Notes: generated by a model not told the origin, from the sequence alone. Counted from the stretch's first letter, positions 11,966 to 24,102 are shown. The stretch: DNA of 64,000 bases from Heterobilharzia americana (GCA_944470555.2 OX104127.1:45374934-45438933), one strand, 5' to 3'. A program made the numbers and translations.

Positions 11966-12599
11966 CCTTGCAATCTAATACGCTTATTCACTGTCATATA
12001 TGTGTGTTATATATCTAAATTAACCCCTGGATGGTGACTGATATAACCATAAGGTTCTAAATGCTCAGTGCTATTAAGAAGCATAATGATGAAGTTTGTA
12101 ATGTGATTACTAAGCCAAGTGACGTAACACTGAGCAGTGCAATTTATTCTACTGTCGAATGTTAAAAGTTAATCAATAGGGGGTTTCTTCCAAATTTCTG
12201 CTTTCTGCTTATAAGAAACCTGTTAAATTTGCAAAATTAATTCAGACGGCTTTTTTCTACTCCAAAAAGTTGACTAGCTGAAGATTTCTGATAAAACTTC
12301 AGTTTGACTCATGTCCCAAGTATGCATTAACTTGTTAATTAGTGGAAATTCAAGGTTACTGGGTAAGTTTCATTCTCTGGATCATGAGTGCCGTCAAGTC
12401 CTCACCCTTTTCAAGAAGCGAACGAGGATACTTAAGTTTAATAACAATCAAGCAATACTTTAAAAATATGAGCATTACTGCAGTAGCTAACATTTTCATT
12501 GCCATCGAACTAAGAGCCCATTTTTCCCTTCTGTACCATTTACTATGATTCAGTAGTTATCTTTACGTCTAGGAAAATAATTTCTAATCAGAATGTAGA
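11966..12599. other. non-coding DNA
   Basis: No supported feature; the short open frame at 12342-12548 has no recognisable motif. Confidence 0.4.
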
Positions 12600-12830
12600 A
12601 AGGGTTTCGAGTATCAGTAGGAGAAACATCACTCACATTGAGGTGCACATGCATCCAGTTGACGAGTCCCAAATAGAACGAACCGCGCGTCCTGGATTCT
12701 ACTGCTAGTCACCAAGACCAATATAACATCACGAATGTCCGGCAGTATCGAGGCGTCTGCATAGGAGCTCATCTGCCAATAGGAGAGGTGGAGCGATTCG
12801 GCCTATATAGCAACAGGAAATTACAAGTAC
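12600..12830 (+). repeat. family A hammerhead SINE (Sm-alpha type)
   Basis: A B-box trace (GGTTTCGAGTA) is followed by the ribozyme segment 12653-12697, the body TTCTACTGCTAGTCACC, and the tail GCATAGGAGCTCATctgCCAA. The same tail recurs in both orientations at 9100, 15540, 52000, 59150, 59640 and 62400. Confidence 0.75.
12653..12697 (+). ncRNA. hammerhead ribozyme-like motif, family A
   Basis: Helix I ATCCAG/CTGGAT is perfect, helix III is CGCGCG and the cleavage triplet is GTC. The core is damaged: CTGACGA has become TTGACGA, CGAAA has become CGAAC, and one helix II pair is lost. Probably inactive. Confidence 0.7.
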
Positions 12831-13265
12831 CATAATGATAACTGTTGTAAGGCCCCAGTTTTGTACAAAGATTGTTATTGATCTGAACATTTTCACGTGT
12901 CATTCCCACACCATTTTTTACGGTATGACTATAGCCTATTTTCTGCCCCCATTGCAGTATAAATCGCTGATTGGTTGATCGTACTCTTACTATGTCTGTG
13001 TCTCAAATTGAGGACAAGGTCATTTTTTCATGTGTGTACCTATTCACGTGTTTTGGGATTAATTATGATTATGATCTCGGGGTAATAAACTCTCCCATCA
13101 TCCAGCTTCGGTCTCCTCTCTATTCGTCCCACGGTTGTAGTCAGTGGCTCTTGCGTACTAAGTTAGATGTCAGCTAAGCGTGAGTATTATATTCTTTCGG
13201 AATATATATAACCGTTGTCTTACGAAGATATAGCAATAAAAACTGATACCCGTTGCACAAGAGGT
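12831..13265. other. non-coding DNA
   Basis: No supported feature. Confidence 0.4.
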
Positions 13266-13267
13266 GA

Positions 13268-13450
13268 CCGTCGTGCCCCAGTAGCCTAGTGGATGACGCT
13301 GTGGCGTTTAGAGAGATGGATAGTAGTTTACAGTCGCAGTGGGAACAACATCACCCACTTAGATGCAGGTACAACTAATTGAAGAGTCCCAGATAAAAAG
13401 AAACGCACACCCTGGATTCTACTGCTAGTCACTAAGATCAGTGTAACAAA
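13268..13450 (+). repeat. family A hammerhead SINE, head and core
   Basis: The tRNA-like head has an A box CCAGTAGCCTAGTGGATGA. It is followed by a decayed ribozyme: aTTGAAGAGTCCCAgATAaaaaGAAACGCaCaCCCTGGATTC. GAAA survives, but CTGACGA and helix II are lost. Confidence 0.65.
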
Positions 13451-13925
13451 ACGTAGAACATTTGTACTGTGGTCGATCACATGTTAGTACTGAGATTCAG
13501 TATGTGAATAGAACTTGATCGCTCAACATCCTTCACATAAATTAATCTAACAAGCTTCTGTAATCTCAGACAACAACTGGAACATTCAAGAAATTCGAGT
13601 AGCACATAAAAGTTTTGTTCCTCACTTTCATGCTACATGCAAGAGAACATAGTAGAGTGAATATTTGAGTACTCAGTTTCTTGAGTCATTTATGCAGACT
13701 GATAGTTATTAAAACAAAATTTGTCAAAATCCGTGTAAAATTGATGAGACCAACAAAAGTTATTAGATATATTAGGAAGCTACTTCACTCCAAGCGATGA
13801 CATTAACTGTGTAGACACATTATTATCCAAATTTTCCAAAGTCACAACAGATCAGCAGAAGACTGCTTAAATCCTGTGTAGAACGTCCTAATTTCAGGGT
13901 TCAATCAAGATGAAAGTGACTTGTG
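13451..13925. other. non-coding DNA
   Basis: No supported feature. Confidence 0.4.
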
Positions 13926-13929
13926 CGAT

Positions 13930-14110
13930 GATGATGGATGGTGGCTGTCGCTGGAATCTAGGACGCGCGTCCTCTCTTATTTCGGGCTTGTCAGGTGGAT
14001 TTACCTACCCCCAGTGAGCAGTGTTTTTCCCACTAAGACTGGAACTCAGGACCTATTGTTTCAAATACGAGAGCGTTATTCCCTAGACCACCGAGTCACG
14101 ATAGCCAATT
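13930..14110 (-). repeat. family A hammerhead SINE, head to core
   Basis: The minus strand shows the A-box region TGACTCGGTGGTCTAGGG, the B-box region CCTGAGTTCCAGTC and a ribozyme-like segment at 13951-14000: ATCCACCTGACAAG, AAATAAGAGAGGAC, GCGCGTCCTAGATTC. GAAA is lost, so the ribozyme is dead. Confidence 0.65.
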
Positions 14111-14169
14111 CTTGCGTGACGGGGATAATTCCAATGCTTTTAATTCTGTTGACTCAATAACGGTATAAT

Positions 14170-15435
14170 ACAATCAACAACGTTAAGACTTGTATAATAG
14201 TTAATATGAAACTCTCCATGTTGATCCTGGCCGTATAGTACATTTTCCGGATGGCTGCCTTAAAGCTTTAAGTGGTAGTGTGACTCCGGGAATCATACAT
14301 ACATAGTAGCACGATTTAGACACCTTTCTTTGATACTGACTGAATAATATTACTTCTATCTTTGGCATTTCTTTTGCGAACTGGACAGATCACAGATGAC
14401 AAGAATTGCACACAATTGATTCATTACCAGAAAGAAGCCCTATCACCAGTATCAAAATTTTGTGTTCCTTAGATGCACTCTTAATTTCTAACAATTCAAC
14501 TAATGAGTGCGGCTGACTGAAATCCACGTTAGTGGCTATTTCCAATCAGTTCCGTGGATGAAACCTTAAACAGAAGGGTATTTTCGCATCTGAACAAATC
14601 CAAGCATTTAAAGAAGTAAGCAAAACACTGATAGAAACATTCTCAGTCTAGACAAATGCTTCAGTTGTTGTTTTCAAAATGAAAAGTGAGTATAGAGGCA
14701 ACAAGTTATTCATTGTCAAAGATAAAAGTAAATTTATAGGAGACTGTTGTTCAGAAACTGTATACTTTCTACAACGAAAGTAACAGACAATCTAAGAAAA
14801 ACTTCTATCTGTCAATGCTATTAGTTAGGACAAGTTTGATTCATTAAAACTGGTGGAATAAAAATTCCAAAACCTTTACTACTTTCCGAAAACCCATAGA
14901 CCCAATAATCCTCTGTGTCCTTTAAGATTAATCCGCAGGGCTCTAAAGTACAAGTTTGTCCAACTGTTGGTGGAGATATTAGATCCCATTAAGGAACAGT
15001 TTTACAAGCTTTATAAAAAGACATATTTGAACTAGTTAAATAATATATTCATAGTAATTATCTTTAAAACAGAACCATCTCTCCTGATGTAAAATTATTT
15101 GTTTACTGATTCCTCTTTATTGCATAAAACTGATATTTTATATGACTATATAACCGACTAACAATATGTCATTGCCACTTCCGCCTCCATATCTTAAAGG
15201 ACCTTTTATTTACCAGCAATGTCTAATTTACATTTGAGAGTGAACATTCCCGCCACAACAATGGTTTAACCGCTGGAAGTCCTTTTCGTCCCTTACTAGA
15301 TGACACCTATGTGTCGCACGTCGACAATCTGGTTGTAAATTCGACCACAAAAGTTCTCTTCTACAAATGATATGTATATAACTTCATAAGCGTAAGTAAT
15401 AAGCTGAAAGCTGCTATTTAGATTCTCAATTTAAT
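14170..15435. other. non-coding DNA
   Basis: No supported feature. Confidence 0.4.
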
Positions 15436-15437
15436 GA

Positions 15438-15690
15438 CTAAATCTCAGAGCAGTCTATCCGAACCATGTGAGCGGGAAAAAGACGACTATCTACCACTCT
15501 TACACATCCTGATGGCTCATATGATGTTGCTTGTATTATCGCATCGTTGACTGGACGGAATTGATCGGTCTGTACTGGCATATAAGCTCCTGTCCAAATG
15601 CCTCGGTATTGCCTGTAGTTTTGATGGGGCTGACGAGTCTCAAATAGGACGGAACGCGCGTCCTGAACTCCCCTGCTAGTCACTACTCAT
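15438..15690. repeat. family A SINE with tail and ribozyme in opposite orientation
   Basis: Bases 15500-15620 are the family A tail on the minus strand, while the ribozyme segment 15624-15670 reads on the plus strand: GGGGCTGACGAG, TCTCAAATAGGAC, GGAACGCGCGTCCTG. CTGACGA, CGCGCG and GTC are intact; CGAAA has become CGGAA. This tail(-)/ribozyme(+) layout recurs at 59130 and 59560. Confidence 0.65.
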
Positions 15691-16085
15691 CATTAACTTT
15701 TATAACTCGTCAACAAATTCACTCCTTGTACAATATTTTCGGGTGAGATAGTTTTAGTATCGTAGTAATACTGATAATAACAGTTTTATAAGCAATAATG
15801 TGGAACAACCAGCTGTTGCTAGGTTATCATCTGTTCTCAAGTAGAGAAAGTGATTAGAGAAGTGGTTCATTTAGCCAGCATCACAATATTTATATGATTC
15901 ATTGTTGTACATTCAAGAAACCTCTTCTTCTACTCTGACATCTTTTCTGAATTTTGTTGTTAACTTGCAAAACGACAGGTTGAAAACAGTTTTAAAATGC
16001 ATGAGAGTATATAATACGATTTGAAGATATATGAATGTTTAAATAAGTTGATAGGAAAAAATGTGATGTAGTAATTCGGTGGGTA
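15691..16085. other. non-coding DNA
   Basis: No supported feature. Confidence 0.4.
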
Positions 16086-16089
16086 TTAT

Positions 16090-17935
16090 TAACCCAGCCT
16101 CAAGCAGACCACCGAAAGAAAGTCTTCATCAAGATGACTGATAAAGTCACCACAGTTTATGTCCATTTCAGTTCAAACGAGCACTAATTAAGTATCTGCT
16201 CAAACAGATTCCATGGTAGGTAGCTTGAAGCGAGGAAGGGTAGCAGGACCAGACGGACTAACTCCTACAGTATCCAAGGGCGGTGGTAGAGTGCTCTTAG
16301 TCAGGTTAACGGAAGTTTTAACTAGTATATGGGAATCAAATACGATCCCCTCTGACTGGTCTAAATCACGGATTATCCCAGTCTTCAGGAAAGGCAAGAA
16401 GTCCTTTTATGATAATCACAGAGGAATCAGCCTGACGAACATAGTATCTAAAATCCTAGATTCTCTAATTCTTCGACGCCTGAGTGGAGCTCGGGAACAG
16501 CAAGCCTGAGAAAACCAGGCGGGCCTTAGACCAGGCCGCGGGTATATCGACCAAACGTTCACACCGCGATAGGTTCTGGAACACATGAACGCTTACCAAC
16601 GCCCATCAATAGCTATAATTCTCAACTTGAAGGTGGCATTCAACTCCGTTTATCGAGAAGTCTTATGACAATGTCTCTCACTGAAAGGCGCGCCAAGTAA
16701 GTGCATCACCTTATTGAAGGCTCTCTACTCGAACACTTATGGGGGTGTTAGAACCTATGGTGAGATTTCCGGGGAGCTGTGCTTGTCGAGCAGTGTCCGT
16801 CAAGACTGCCAACTCTATCCATTCCTATTCAATTTTATCATAGATATTCTTATGGAGGTATTCCTTTCGTCACCTGACTACACAGAGGTTGACCAAATCG
16901 CAGGAGAATTTTTTTAGATTTAGAATACGCAGATGACATAATCTTGTTGGGGGGAGACACTGACAAGATGCAGAGTTTTCTGATCGCTGAGTGGCAATTT
17001 GAGAATGTTTGGGATGCAGTTCTCACCACCCAACTGCTAATTGTTGCTGTAGGATCGGTCTCCAACAGTGCCACGGCTAACAATAGAGAGTGTAGTGGTT
17101 GAGTGTGTTGACCAGTTCACTTACCTGGGAGGTAGGATCAGCCTTGATGGCTCAGTGGCCGATGAAATTTCTGCACGGATGCAAAAGGCTTGGTTGGCTT
17201 TCGTCAACTTACGCCACCCATGGCACTGCCGTGATATCCGATTGTCGATTAAGGATCGTGTGTACTGCACAGCAATCCGCTCCGTTCTACTGCATGCCTG
17301 TGAAACATGACCACTGAAAGTGGAAGATATGAGAAAGGTTCAGGTATTTGGCCACCGTTGTCTTCGTAGTATAGGCCATATTCCGTGATATCACTACATG
17401 AGTAACGCAGAAGTCAGGCGTAGTTTTAGGGAGAAGAGGTAAGTCAGTTTACACGGTTGTGAACCTCCATCGCCTGATATGGTTGGGACATGTGGTACGT
17501 ATGACTAGTTGCTGATTGCCTCGTCACACAATGTTGGCCAAAGTAGGTTTAGGCTGGGAAAAGACCCGAGGTGGCCAGACTAAAACATGGCACCAGTGTA
17601 TGAAGTCTCTGAGTGTTGCTTTGAGCCATGTGTGGCGATGCAAACTAACCGGTTGGGGTCCGCGGAAGAGAAGAAACCAGTGGTTGGAGACTAGGTGATA
17701 TGGCTCAGAACCAATATCAGTAGCACAGATGTATACACACATTATCCTCATCTTAACGCTATACCAAACCTCACCATCTTTTCTCTCATTCAGTACTTTA
17801 TATTCCTTTCGACCGGATTTTCTTTATGTTCCACTTCCCTGCCTTCTTACTTGATGTACTGATATGAGGTGTGGCAACTCGGACCGTTACGCAGTAATGC
17901 CTGGTCCTATGCTGATTTGGATGGATGGATGGTAT
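16090..17935 (+). pseudogene. decayed non-LTR retrotransposon, reverse transcriptase region
   Basis: Fragments in different plus frames together cover a LINE reverse transcriptase. They include AGPDGLTP near 16250, NHRGISLTNIVSKILD near 16420, a degraded fold around 16800, the catalytic YADDI at about 16928, and FTYLGGRISLDGSV near 17120. A typical C-terminal stretch (GGQTKTWHQCMKSL, then GWGPRKRRNQW) lies near 17570-17690. The element ends in (TGGA)n at 17918-17932, a short simple-repeat tail as in RTE-like LINEs. Stops and frameshifts are numerous and the endonuclease part is missing. It is a different, older lineage from the SR2-like element at 19227; clade assignment is tentative. Confidence 0.75.
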
Positions 17936-18705
17936 GCAAGAATGGTGCTTTAGAATACGAATTGCAAAGTTTATTAAAGTATGACTAAATAACAATCACC
18001 ACCCGAAATTTAGTAATCGAATGAGAAATGCCGAATATAGAACCATTGTTCTTTCAGTTCCAAAGAAAGATTTATAAGTCGCGCTATAGCAGATGAGGGA
18101 TTCACAGAGTCTGACCACTAAATAAAGATTTAAAGTAACCATCCGGGAAAAGTATTGTACAATTAAGATGCATTAGGCAGCCTTGTGCACATTCGTGCAG
18201 TAAATAATGAGCCACACATATTGTGTGGAAGCTAAAGCTACTGCCTGTTTCCCCAAAACCTCAGTAGGTGGAGCAGTTTTCGAAATCATGACTAACTGGT
18301 TGAAACTCAGCTGTCTAAAATAATTCAGCCATATACTGTGCAACAAAGTTCATTATAATAAAACCCAAGCAATAGATGTCCAACTTCATTTATAGCCAAA
18401 CATCACGGAAACGGGTCACAAGCTTAATTTAGTGAACATCTTTCAAACCTACTTACAAAACGTATTGGGAGCATTAACTTAGATTCGTTGAAGCTCTGGT
18501 TATAAGAAAGTACAAGCCTATTTTATGCATTTCAATAAAAATTTGTCCCATCAAACCCACCATGGCAACTCAACTCTAATATCGAGGTTGATAAATGTAT
18601 TATCTTTATATTTCTATTCATTATTTGATGCCTAGACAAAACAGTTTGACCCTCTATAATATCGTTTATTATACCAACCCATCTATTCTTCTTTATGGAC
18701 CATCG
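17936..18705. other. non-coding DNA
   Basis: No supported feature. Confidence 0.4.
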
Positions 18706-18709
18706 GGTC

Positions 18710-18900
18710 CTGACACAGTGGCTGAGTGGTAACATGCTGGCCACGGAATTTGAAGCTCACGGGTCCGATTCCCTGCGGGGTTATAGGAGGCACTGCTGAG
18801 GAGTCCCATACTAGGACGAGACAGCGGTCCAGTGCTCCCAGGCTTCCTGTATTCCTCCAACTCATGTCAGTCTACGATGAATAACAACTTGAAATATTCT
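18710..18900 (+). repeat. family B hammerhead SINE, well-preserved head
   Basis: The tRNA-like head has A box TGGCTGAGTGGTAA (18719) and B box GGGTCCGATTCCC (18760). It leads into the ribozyme at 18791-18834 and the tail CCAACTCATGTCAGTCTA ... ACTTGAAAT. The head suggests RNA polymerase III transcription; the order head-ribozyme-tail defines the family. Confidence 0.8.
18791..18834 (+). ncRNA. hammerhead ribozyme-like motif, family B, one core change
   Basis: Helix I CACTG/CAGTG, core CTGAGGAG, helix II TCC-CATACTA-GGA, helix III CAGCgG and triplet GTC are all present. The single core defect is CGAAA changed to CGAGA, at a conserved core adenine, which should abolish or strongly reduce cleavage. 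Confidence 0.75.
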
Positions 18901-19214
18901 TTATATTTTAAATAAATATCCCTGACAAATGTGTGACCAGATTGTTCGCAATGTGGATTGCTCTGATACAGTAGATAAACTCTATCTCATTATTATTTTG
19001 TTGAAATTTGCAAAGCAGACTAACTTCTTCATAAAATTGCATAGTTATTACACTTGACATTCATTCAGAACTTTACTGGAATCCTCATATATACACTCCG
19101 AAATTGCAAATTCCAATTTAGGATTACTTTGATGAAGCTACTGTCGCTATAAGAAAAACACCAATAAAAACATTTCTGTTTTTGTCTTCCAATCATTGAG
19201 AAACACAGATGATC
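18901..19214. other. non-coding DNA
   Basis: No supported feature up to the RTE LINE target site. Confidence 0.4.
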
Positions 19215-19244
19215 ATAATAATCCATTTATTACTATTATTGTTA

Positions 19245-19277
<33 letters not shown>

Positions 19278-19280
<3 letters not shown>

Positions 19281-19985
19281 GTCCCTTGGGTTCCTAGTGG
19301 AACATAGGGCTTCAGTAGCACGTCTCCAGTGACCTCTCTTCTCTGAGATCTTTTGAACCTGGTTCCACGACAGCCCACAAGCTCGCATTTCCTCCTCGCA
19401 CGATCTCCTCCATGTCACCCTCGGACGTCCAACTCGTCGCCTCCCATGGGGATTCCACTCGAGTACCTGGCCTGACACGTGATGTCCCCAGTCGGCCTTC
19501 TCAGTGCATGGCCAATCCATCTCCACTTCCTCCTGCATATTTGTTGGATGATAGGTTCTTGGTTGGTTCGTTCCCAGAGCTCCTTGTTGCTTATTCTTTC
19601 TGGCCATCTGATCTTCAGTAGCGAGCCAGCGTAAGCAGTTGTTGATGAATGTCTGTAGTTTATTGGGAATCCCTTTTGTGACGCGCCAAGTCTCTGAACC
19701 ATACAGAAGCACTGACTTGACGTTGGTGTTGAAAATCAGGATGTTGTTCCTTGTGATGAGTGCAGAAGATATCCACACTAGTTTCAGGCTAATGAACGCC
19801 TGTCTTGCTTTTCCAATTCTGACTTTGACATCCTCGTCTGTCCCGCCTGTAGTTGAAACAGTGCTTCCTAGATAGATGAAGGAGGTTGCTTCCTTTGAGC
19901 TTCTCCCGTTGACGGTGATTGGAGTTTGTTGTTGTTGGAGTTGTTGGTGCAGTATCTTCATCACCTCTGTCTTCTCTATATTCAC
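19278..19985 (-). pseudogene. RTE LINE C-terminal domain (after frameshift)
   Basis: 235 residues continue the same protein in another frame. They include SFIYLGSTVSTTGGTD (thumb region), VKSVLLYGSETWR, and the tail WRWIGHALRR read in a third frame near 19560. The apparent GTG start is inside the protein and not a true initiation site. A second slip near 19600 puts WNPHGRRRVGRPRVTWRR back in this frame. The sequence ends at the (TAA)n tail. Confidence 0.85.
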
Positions 19986-21811
19986 CTGAAGTCCCGTCTT
20001 CGCTGCCCTGCCTCTTCTATCAACTTGTTAGTTTTTGCCTGCAGATCTTCAAGTTTATGTGACATCAGGCACAAGTCATCGGCGAAATCCAAGTCTTCTA
20101 GGTTCTTTTCCGCAGTCCAGTGTATCCCCCTCTTCTCGCTGCCTACTGTTTGTTGCATGATCCAGTCGACCACAATCAGGAATATCATGGGGGATAGTAG
20201 ACAACCTTGTTTCACTCGTGTCTTCACTTCAAAATCATCACTGAGCTTCCCATTGTGAATTACTTGGCATGTGGCATCTTCATATAGTTGTTGAATGAGG
20301 CTGATAAAGGTTTGCGGTACTCCGTAGTAGTGAAGCAGTTTCCAAATTACTTCTCGGTCGACGCTGTCAAAGGCCTTCTCAAAGTCGATGAAGTTGAGGT
20401 AGAGAGCTGATTGCCATTCTATGCTCTGTTCTATGATGATGCGAAGCGTTGCAATTTGGTCTGCACATGATTTGTACTTCCTGAAGCCTGCTTGTTCCGG
20501 TCGTAGTTTTGAATCCAGTGCATCCTTAAGCCTCTCCAGGATGATGCGGCTTAATATTTTACTTGGGGTGGATAGGAGAGTGATTCCGCGCCAGTTCTTG
20601 CAAATACTGAGGTCTCCCTTCTTCGGCAGTTTGACAAGGTAACCCTTCTTCCAATCGACAGGTACCTTCTCTTCCTTCCATACCTTCTGCAATAGTGGTG
20701 TGAGCATGTCCGCTGTTGTCTCTGCGTCTGTTCTCAGTGCTTCTGGCGGGATCCCATCTGGTCCTGCTGCTTTCCCACATTTAAGTAGCTTTATGGCGTT
20801 TAGGACTTCGACTTTCGTCGGAGGGTTTGTGTTCACTTGTAGTTCGGCGGCTGCAGGTGGTATTTCTGGACGAAGTGCAGGTGGTGGTCGATTCAAGAGC
20901 TTCTTGAAGTGGTCGGCCCATTGTTTCCTCTGTTTCTCTTCTTTTGTAATTAAATTTCCTTCTTCATCTTTTATTAGTTTCGTCTGTGTTGATCTCTTCC
21001 CAGATAGCAACCTGGTTATTTGATACAATGTCGTCAGGTCTCTCCTACCTGCAGCCTGTTCTGCTTCACTTGCCAGTGTTTCGTAGAAGTGTCTTTTGTC
21101 TTTCCGTGCACTATTCTTTACTTCTTTGTTCAGTGTTTTATACATTGTGCTCAGTTCCTCTTGTCGTTGAGCATCCTTGCACTGGTTTATCTTCTGCTTC
21201 ACCATCCTCCTCTCCTCTATCAGCTTCCAGGTATCCGTCGAGATCCATTCCTTATCTTCTTTCTTCTTCCTTCCTAATACGGTTGTGCAGGTTTCTCTCC
21301 ACATCTCTTTCAAAGACTTCCAGTGTTCTTCCACACAGGTTTCTTCAGGGATGTTCCTCGATATCTCCCATTTTGTCTTGATGGCTGCCTTGAAGATCTC
21401 CTTTGTAGTTTCATCCTTCAGTTTCCGAGTGTTGTACTTGAACTGTGGTCGTCCATCACCAGCTTCCTTGAAGGCTTTTAACTTGATTTCGAAGGTTCCT
21501 TGCACTAGACAGTGGTGTGAACCTACATCTGCTCCTCTTCTTGACCTTGTGTTAAGTAGACTGCGTCTCCATTTTCTTGAGATTGAGATAAAGTCGATTT
21601 GATTTTTAGTGTGTCCATCTGGTGAAATCCATGTTGCTTTGTGGATATCCTTGTGCTTGAACACACTGCCTCCAATTACCAAATCGTTGAATGCGCAGAA
21701 TTCTGCAAACAATTCTCCATTCTCGTTCATCACCTCACCGAGTGCTTCTCGACCCATGGTTAGTTCTCTTCCTGTGTTGTCCCCTCCCAGTTTGGCATTC
21801 ATGTTGCCCAT
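19982..21811 (-). pseudogene. RTE LINE endonuclease C-terminus plus reverse transcriptase
   Basis: 609 residues in the same frame as the upstream piece. It starts with the GNMNAKLG endonuclease block and reaches the terminal GSHHCLV motif near residue 100. Reverse transcriptase begins around residue 350 (AAGPDGIPPEAL), with NWRGITLL, QAGFRKYKSC, FIDFEKAFDSVDR and VKQGCLLSP in order, and the catalytic FADD at 576-579. It stops early at 19982 because of a frameshift. The protein would copy the element RNA at a nicked target. The region from about residue 350 on is matched almost base for base by copy B. Confidence 0.9.
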
Positions 21812-21850
21812 TAGAATTTTGATATCGCCAACTGACGTCTTGTCCAGTGT

Positions 21851-22321
21851 TCATTGAAGTTGTCTGTAGAATTCCTCCTTTTTCTCTTCATCTGCATTAT
21901 TTGTAGGTGCATAGCATTGTATGATTGTGACCTTTCTTCCATTTGAGTTGAATCTTGCTGTCATGATCCTGATACTGGAGAAGATTGGTTCCCACTGCAT
22001 GAGAGCCTTCGATGCTCTTGAGGACATCATGATAGCCACTCCATAACTCAGTGTGCTCGTGGTTGTCGTCTGGGTGACAATATCGGAGTAGATTATTGAT
22101 TCTCCAGTTGACAGTTTGGAGAGTCCACTCCCATTCCATCTGCTTTCGCAAATCCCAAGCACTTCGATGTGATACCTTCTCATCTCTTTTGCAATCTGGG
22201 CTGCCTTGCTTGGTTCAAACGTGGTACGGACATTCCATGTCCCCACGTTTACTTTCGCTTTCATCGAGAGAAGACATATCGGCCAATTGGCTTCCCGAAG
22301 GCTTTCACCAACTGGCGTCAT
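21851..22321 (-). pseudogene. RTE LINE endonuclease, N-terminal part
   Basis: 156 residues begin an AP-like endonuclease: NVGTWNVRT near residue 25 (conserved N) and GICESRWNGSG near residue 56 (conserved E). The later block includes IQCYAPTN near residue 138. It ends at TGA 21851-21853. The same frame stays open immediately beyond it into the next segment (IKILMGNMNAKLG), so the TGA is a nonsense change inside one endonuclease domain, not a gene boundary. Confidence 0.85.
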
Positions 22322-22509
22322 CTCGTCTCTCCGATTCCAGCGGGGAATAAGTTTCTTTTCATTTTTTATATTTCGTTTGTTTAGCGGTTAGATTTGTTTT
22401 ACGGGGTAGGGTTGCTAGCCCTATGCCCAACCTTCCCTCTTTACCCGGGCTTAGGACCGGCTAGTAACTAGTGAACTAGTTAACCAGGCGAGGTTATATA
22501 ATAATCCAT

Positions 22510-22924
22510 ATAAAGTTCTATTCTGATTGAATAAGTCAACCAATGAACCTCAGTTTTGTGAATCCTGGTGTAAAAGAGAATGTAAAAACTTCATGATCTC
22601 TGAATTATATCTTGGAAAGCGTTCTAAAATAGGATGATAATGGTTTCTAGTGCCTGCTAAATTTCAATGCTGTCTGATAAATGCCAATTTTCATTCTACG
22701 AGAAATACCCTTCTTATCTGTTGCTATGTTTAAACTTAAGATTTCAGATCCACTAACAAGCCGAGAATTTCTGGGAGAGTTCACACACAACTTTCGTATC
22801 CTAAAAGACTCGATGCAAACTTATCACTAGCAGTGCAAACTTTCGAGAGTATTCCAGGAGCTCAAAGAACCTGAATACCTACAAATAGCAATAAGGTTTC
22901 TTCCAAAATTATTGATATAGGTGT
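22510..22924. other. non-coding DNA
   Basis: No supported feature between the LINE and the PLE. Confidence 0.4.
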
Positions 22925-23095
22925 AAAGCCTGGGCGCTGTAATAGAATGTAATTCCATATTAGATTTGTTTACCTGATACACAGCACACAGTGATACGGT
23001 ATTATTTACTTGACGCCGTTTCCAGAATACATTACTATCGCTCATATTCATATCAATGTAATCACACCACTTTCGAAATCTGATTTTTATAGTCT
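22925..23095 (-). repeat. PLE terminal repeat, inverted upstream copy
   Basis: The reverse complement matches 24103-24250 over about 140 bp with small gaps. Confidence 0.8.
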
Positions 23096-23169
23096 TTTCA
23101 CCTCATATACTTGGCTTTTATTAGTAGTAAAGATTTTCCTGTCTCTGGTATAGGTGTTGTGTCAAAGCT

Positions 23170-24100
23170 GCGCCTAAGATATGGTGACGATATGTGGATG
23201 ACACATTTACTATGTTGAAATCGGAACATATCGACAATTTCCTCACGCATATAAACGAGGTAGTAAATGAACAAGAAGAATTACTTACGTTGGATTGTAC
23301 AGTAAAACGATACTACCCTCTGCATGAAACTGACACATTCCAACAGGTATCTAGACTTCAGGTCATCTCATCCAATGTCAGTTGGGGCGGGTTTAGTCAA
23401 ATGCCTCACCAATACAGCTAGAAAACTCACTAGTCACTGCAAAGGCTTAAACGAGGAACTGAAGCATATAAAAGAAGCGTTAATAATTAATAATTATCCC
23501 CTACAGTTTATCGAAAAGTTCGTTCAAATAATAATAACAATGATAGGAATAAGAATGTTAGCGACAACGCAAGCGGAAAGGAACACAAAGTCCCTATTGT
23601 GTTATCATGTAAGGAAGGAGCATGAGATACTTTACGTGGGATTCTCAACAAAGCTGAAATCAGGGTGGCACTTAAGCCTACAAACTCACTCAGAGTCAAG
23701 CTTTGTCGCTTGACTTGAGGATCCGATAGATCCAATTGAACAAAATAATATAATCTACTAAATTCCATGTAACGACTATGAGGTGAAGTACGCAGGTCCA
23801 ACTATCAGGTCGGGGTCAATTAGAATATAGGAATTTAGCTAAATCTAAAATGATAAACCTGAATAAAATTAATAATCTAGATAAACACTTGGCTGTTGCA
23901 ACACATCCATTAACACAACCACACAATAGGATGTACTTAAGTCTAATATATTTAGGTGGAGAGAGAAAAAGAGAGATGGATTACTGAATTGTTGTTCATG
24001 GAATCAACACGCAACACATGTAACAGAAATAATGCAACATCTATACCAGAGATATGGGAAATTTTACTACCGATAAAAACAGCCCATATAAACTGACATA
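23170..24100 (+). pseudogene. Penelope-like reverse transcriptase and GIY-YIG remnant
   Basis: In broken frames: VDDTFTMLKSEHIDNFL at about 23190 (the D-D catalytic pair of the reverse transcriptase), THSNRYLDFRSSHP at 23330 (PLE-specific H-x-x-Y-x-x-x-S-x-H-P block), then LVKCLTNTARKL and ELKHIKEALIINNYP at 23400-23500. Near 23740-23790 is an IPCNDYEVKYAG stretch, a decayed GIY-YIG start, followed by WNQHATHVT-type C-terminal residues. Stops and frameshifts throughout; not functional. Confidence 0.85.
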
Positions 24101-24102
24101 AC

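Larger units (their letters stand above)
19215..22509 (-). mobile_element. full-length RTE-clade LINE (SR2/SjR2-like), copy A, with 12-bp target-site duplication
   Basis: ATAATAATCCAT occurs at 19215-19226 and again at 22498-22509, so the element is 19227-22497 (3,271 bp) on the minus strand. Layout: a short 5' UTR (22322-22497), an AP-type endonuclease, a reverse transcriptase, a C-terminal domain, and a 3' end made of TAA/AAT repeats directly after the stop, as expected for RTE elements. One in-frame TGA (21851-21853) and one frameshift near 19985-20000 break the single long frame of about 1,000 codons. The fresh target duplication indicates a recent insertion. A near-identical 3' half is copy B at 32652. 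Confidence 0.9.

Noticed and set aside
15624..15670. Active hammerhead
   Set aside because: CGAAA is mutated to CGGAA, so the catalytic core is broken although CTGACGA and GTC are intact.
19278..19985. Separate gene starting at GTG 19985
   Set aside because: It is the frameshifted C-terminus of the LINE protein; residues upstream of the GTG in the same frame are also LINE-like.
20421..22391. Several plus-strand open frames across the RTE LINE
   Set aside because: They are antisense to a clearly coding minus strand and recur identically opposite copy B.
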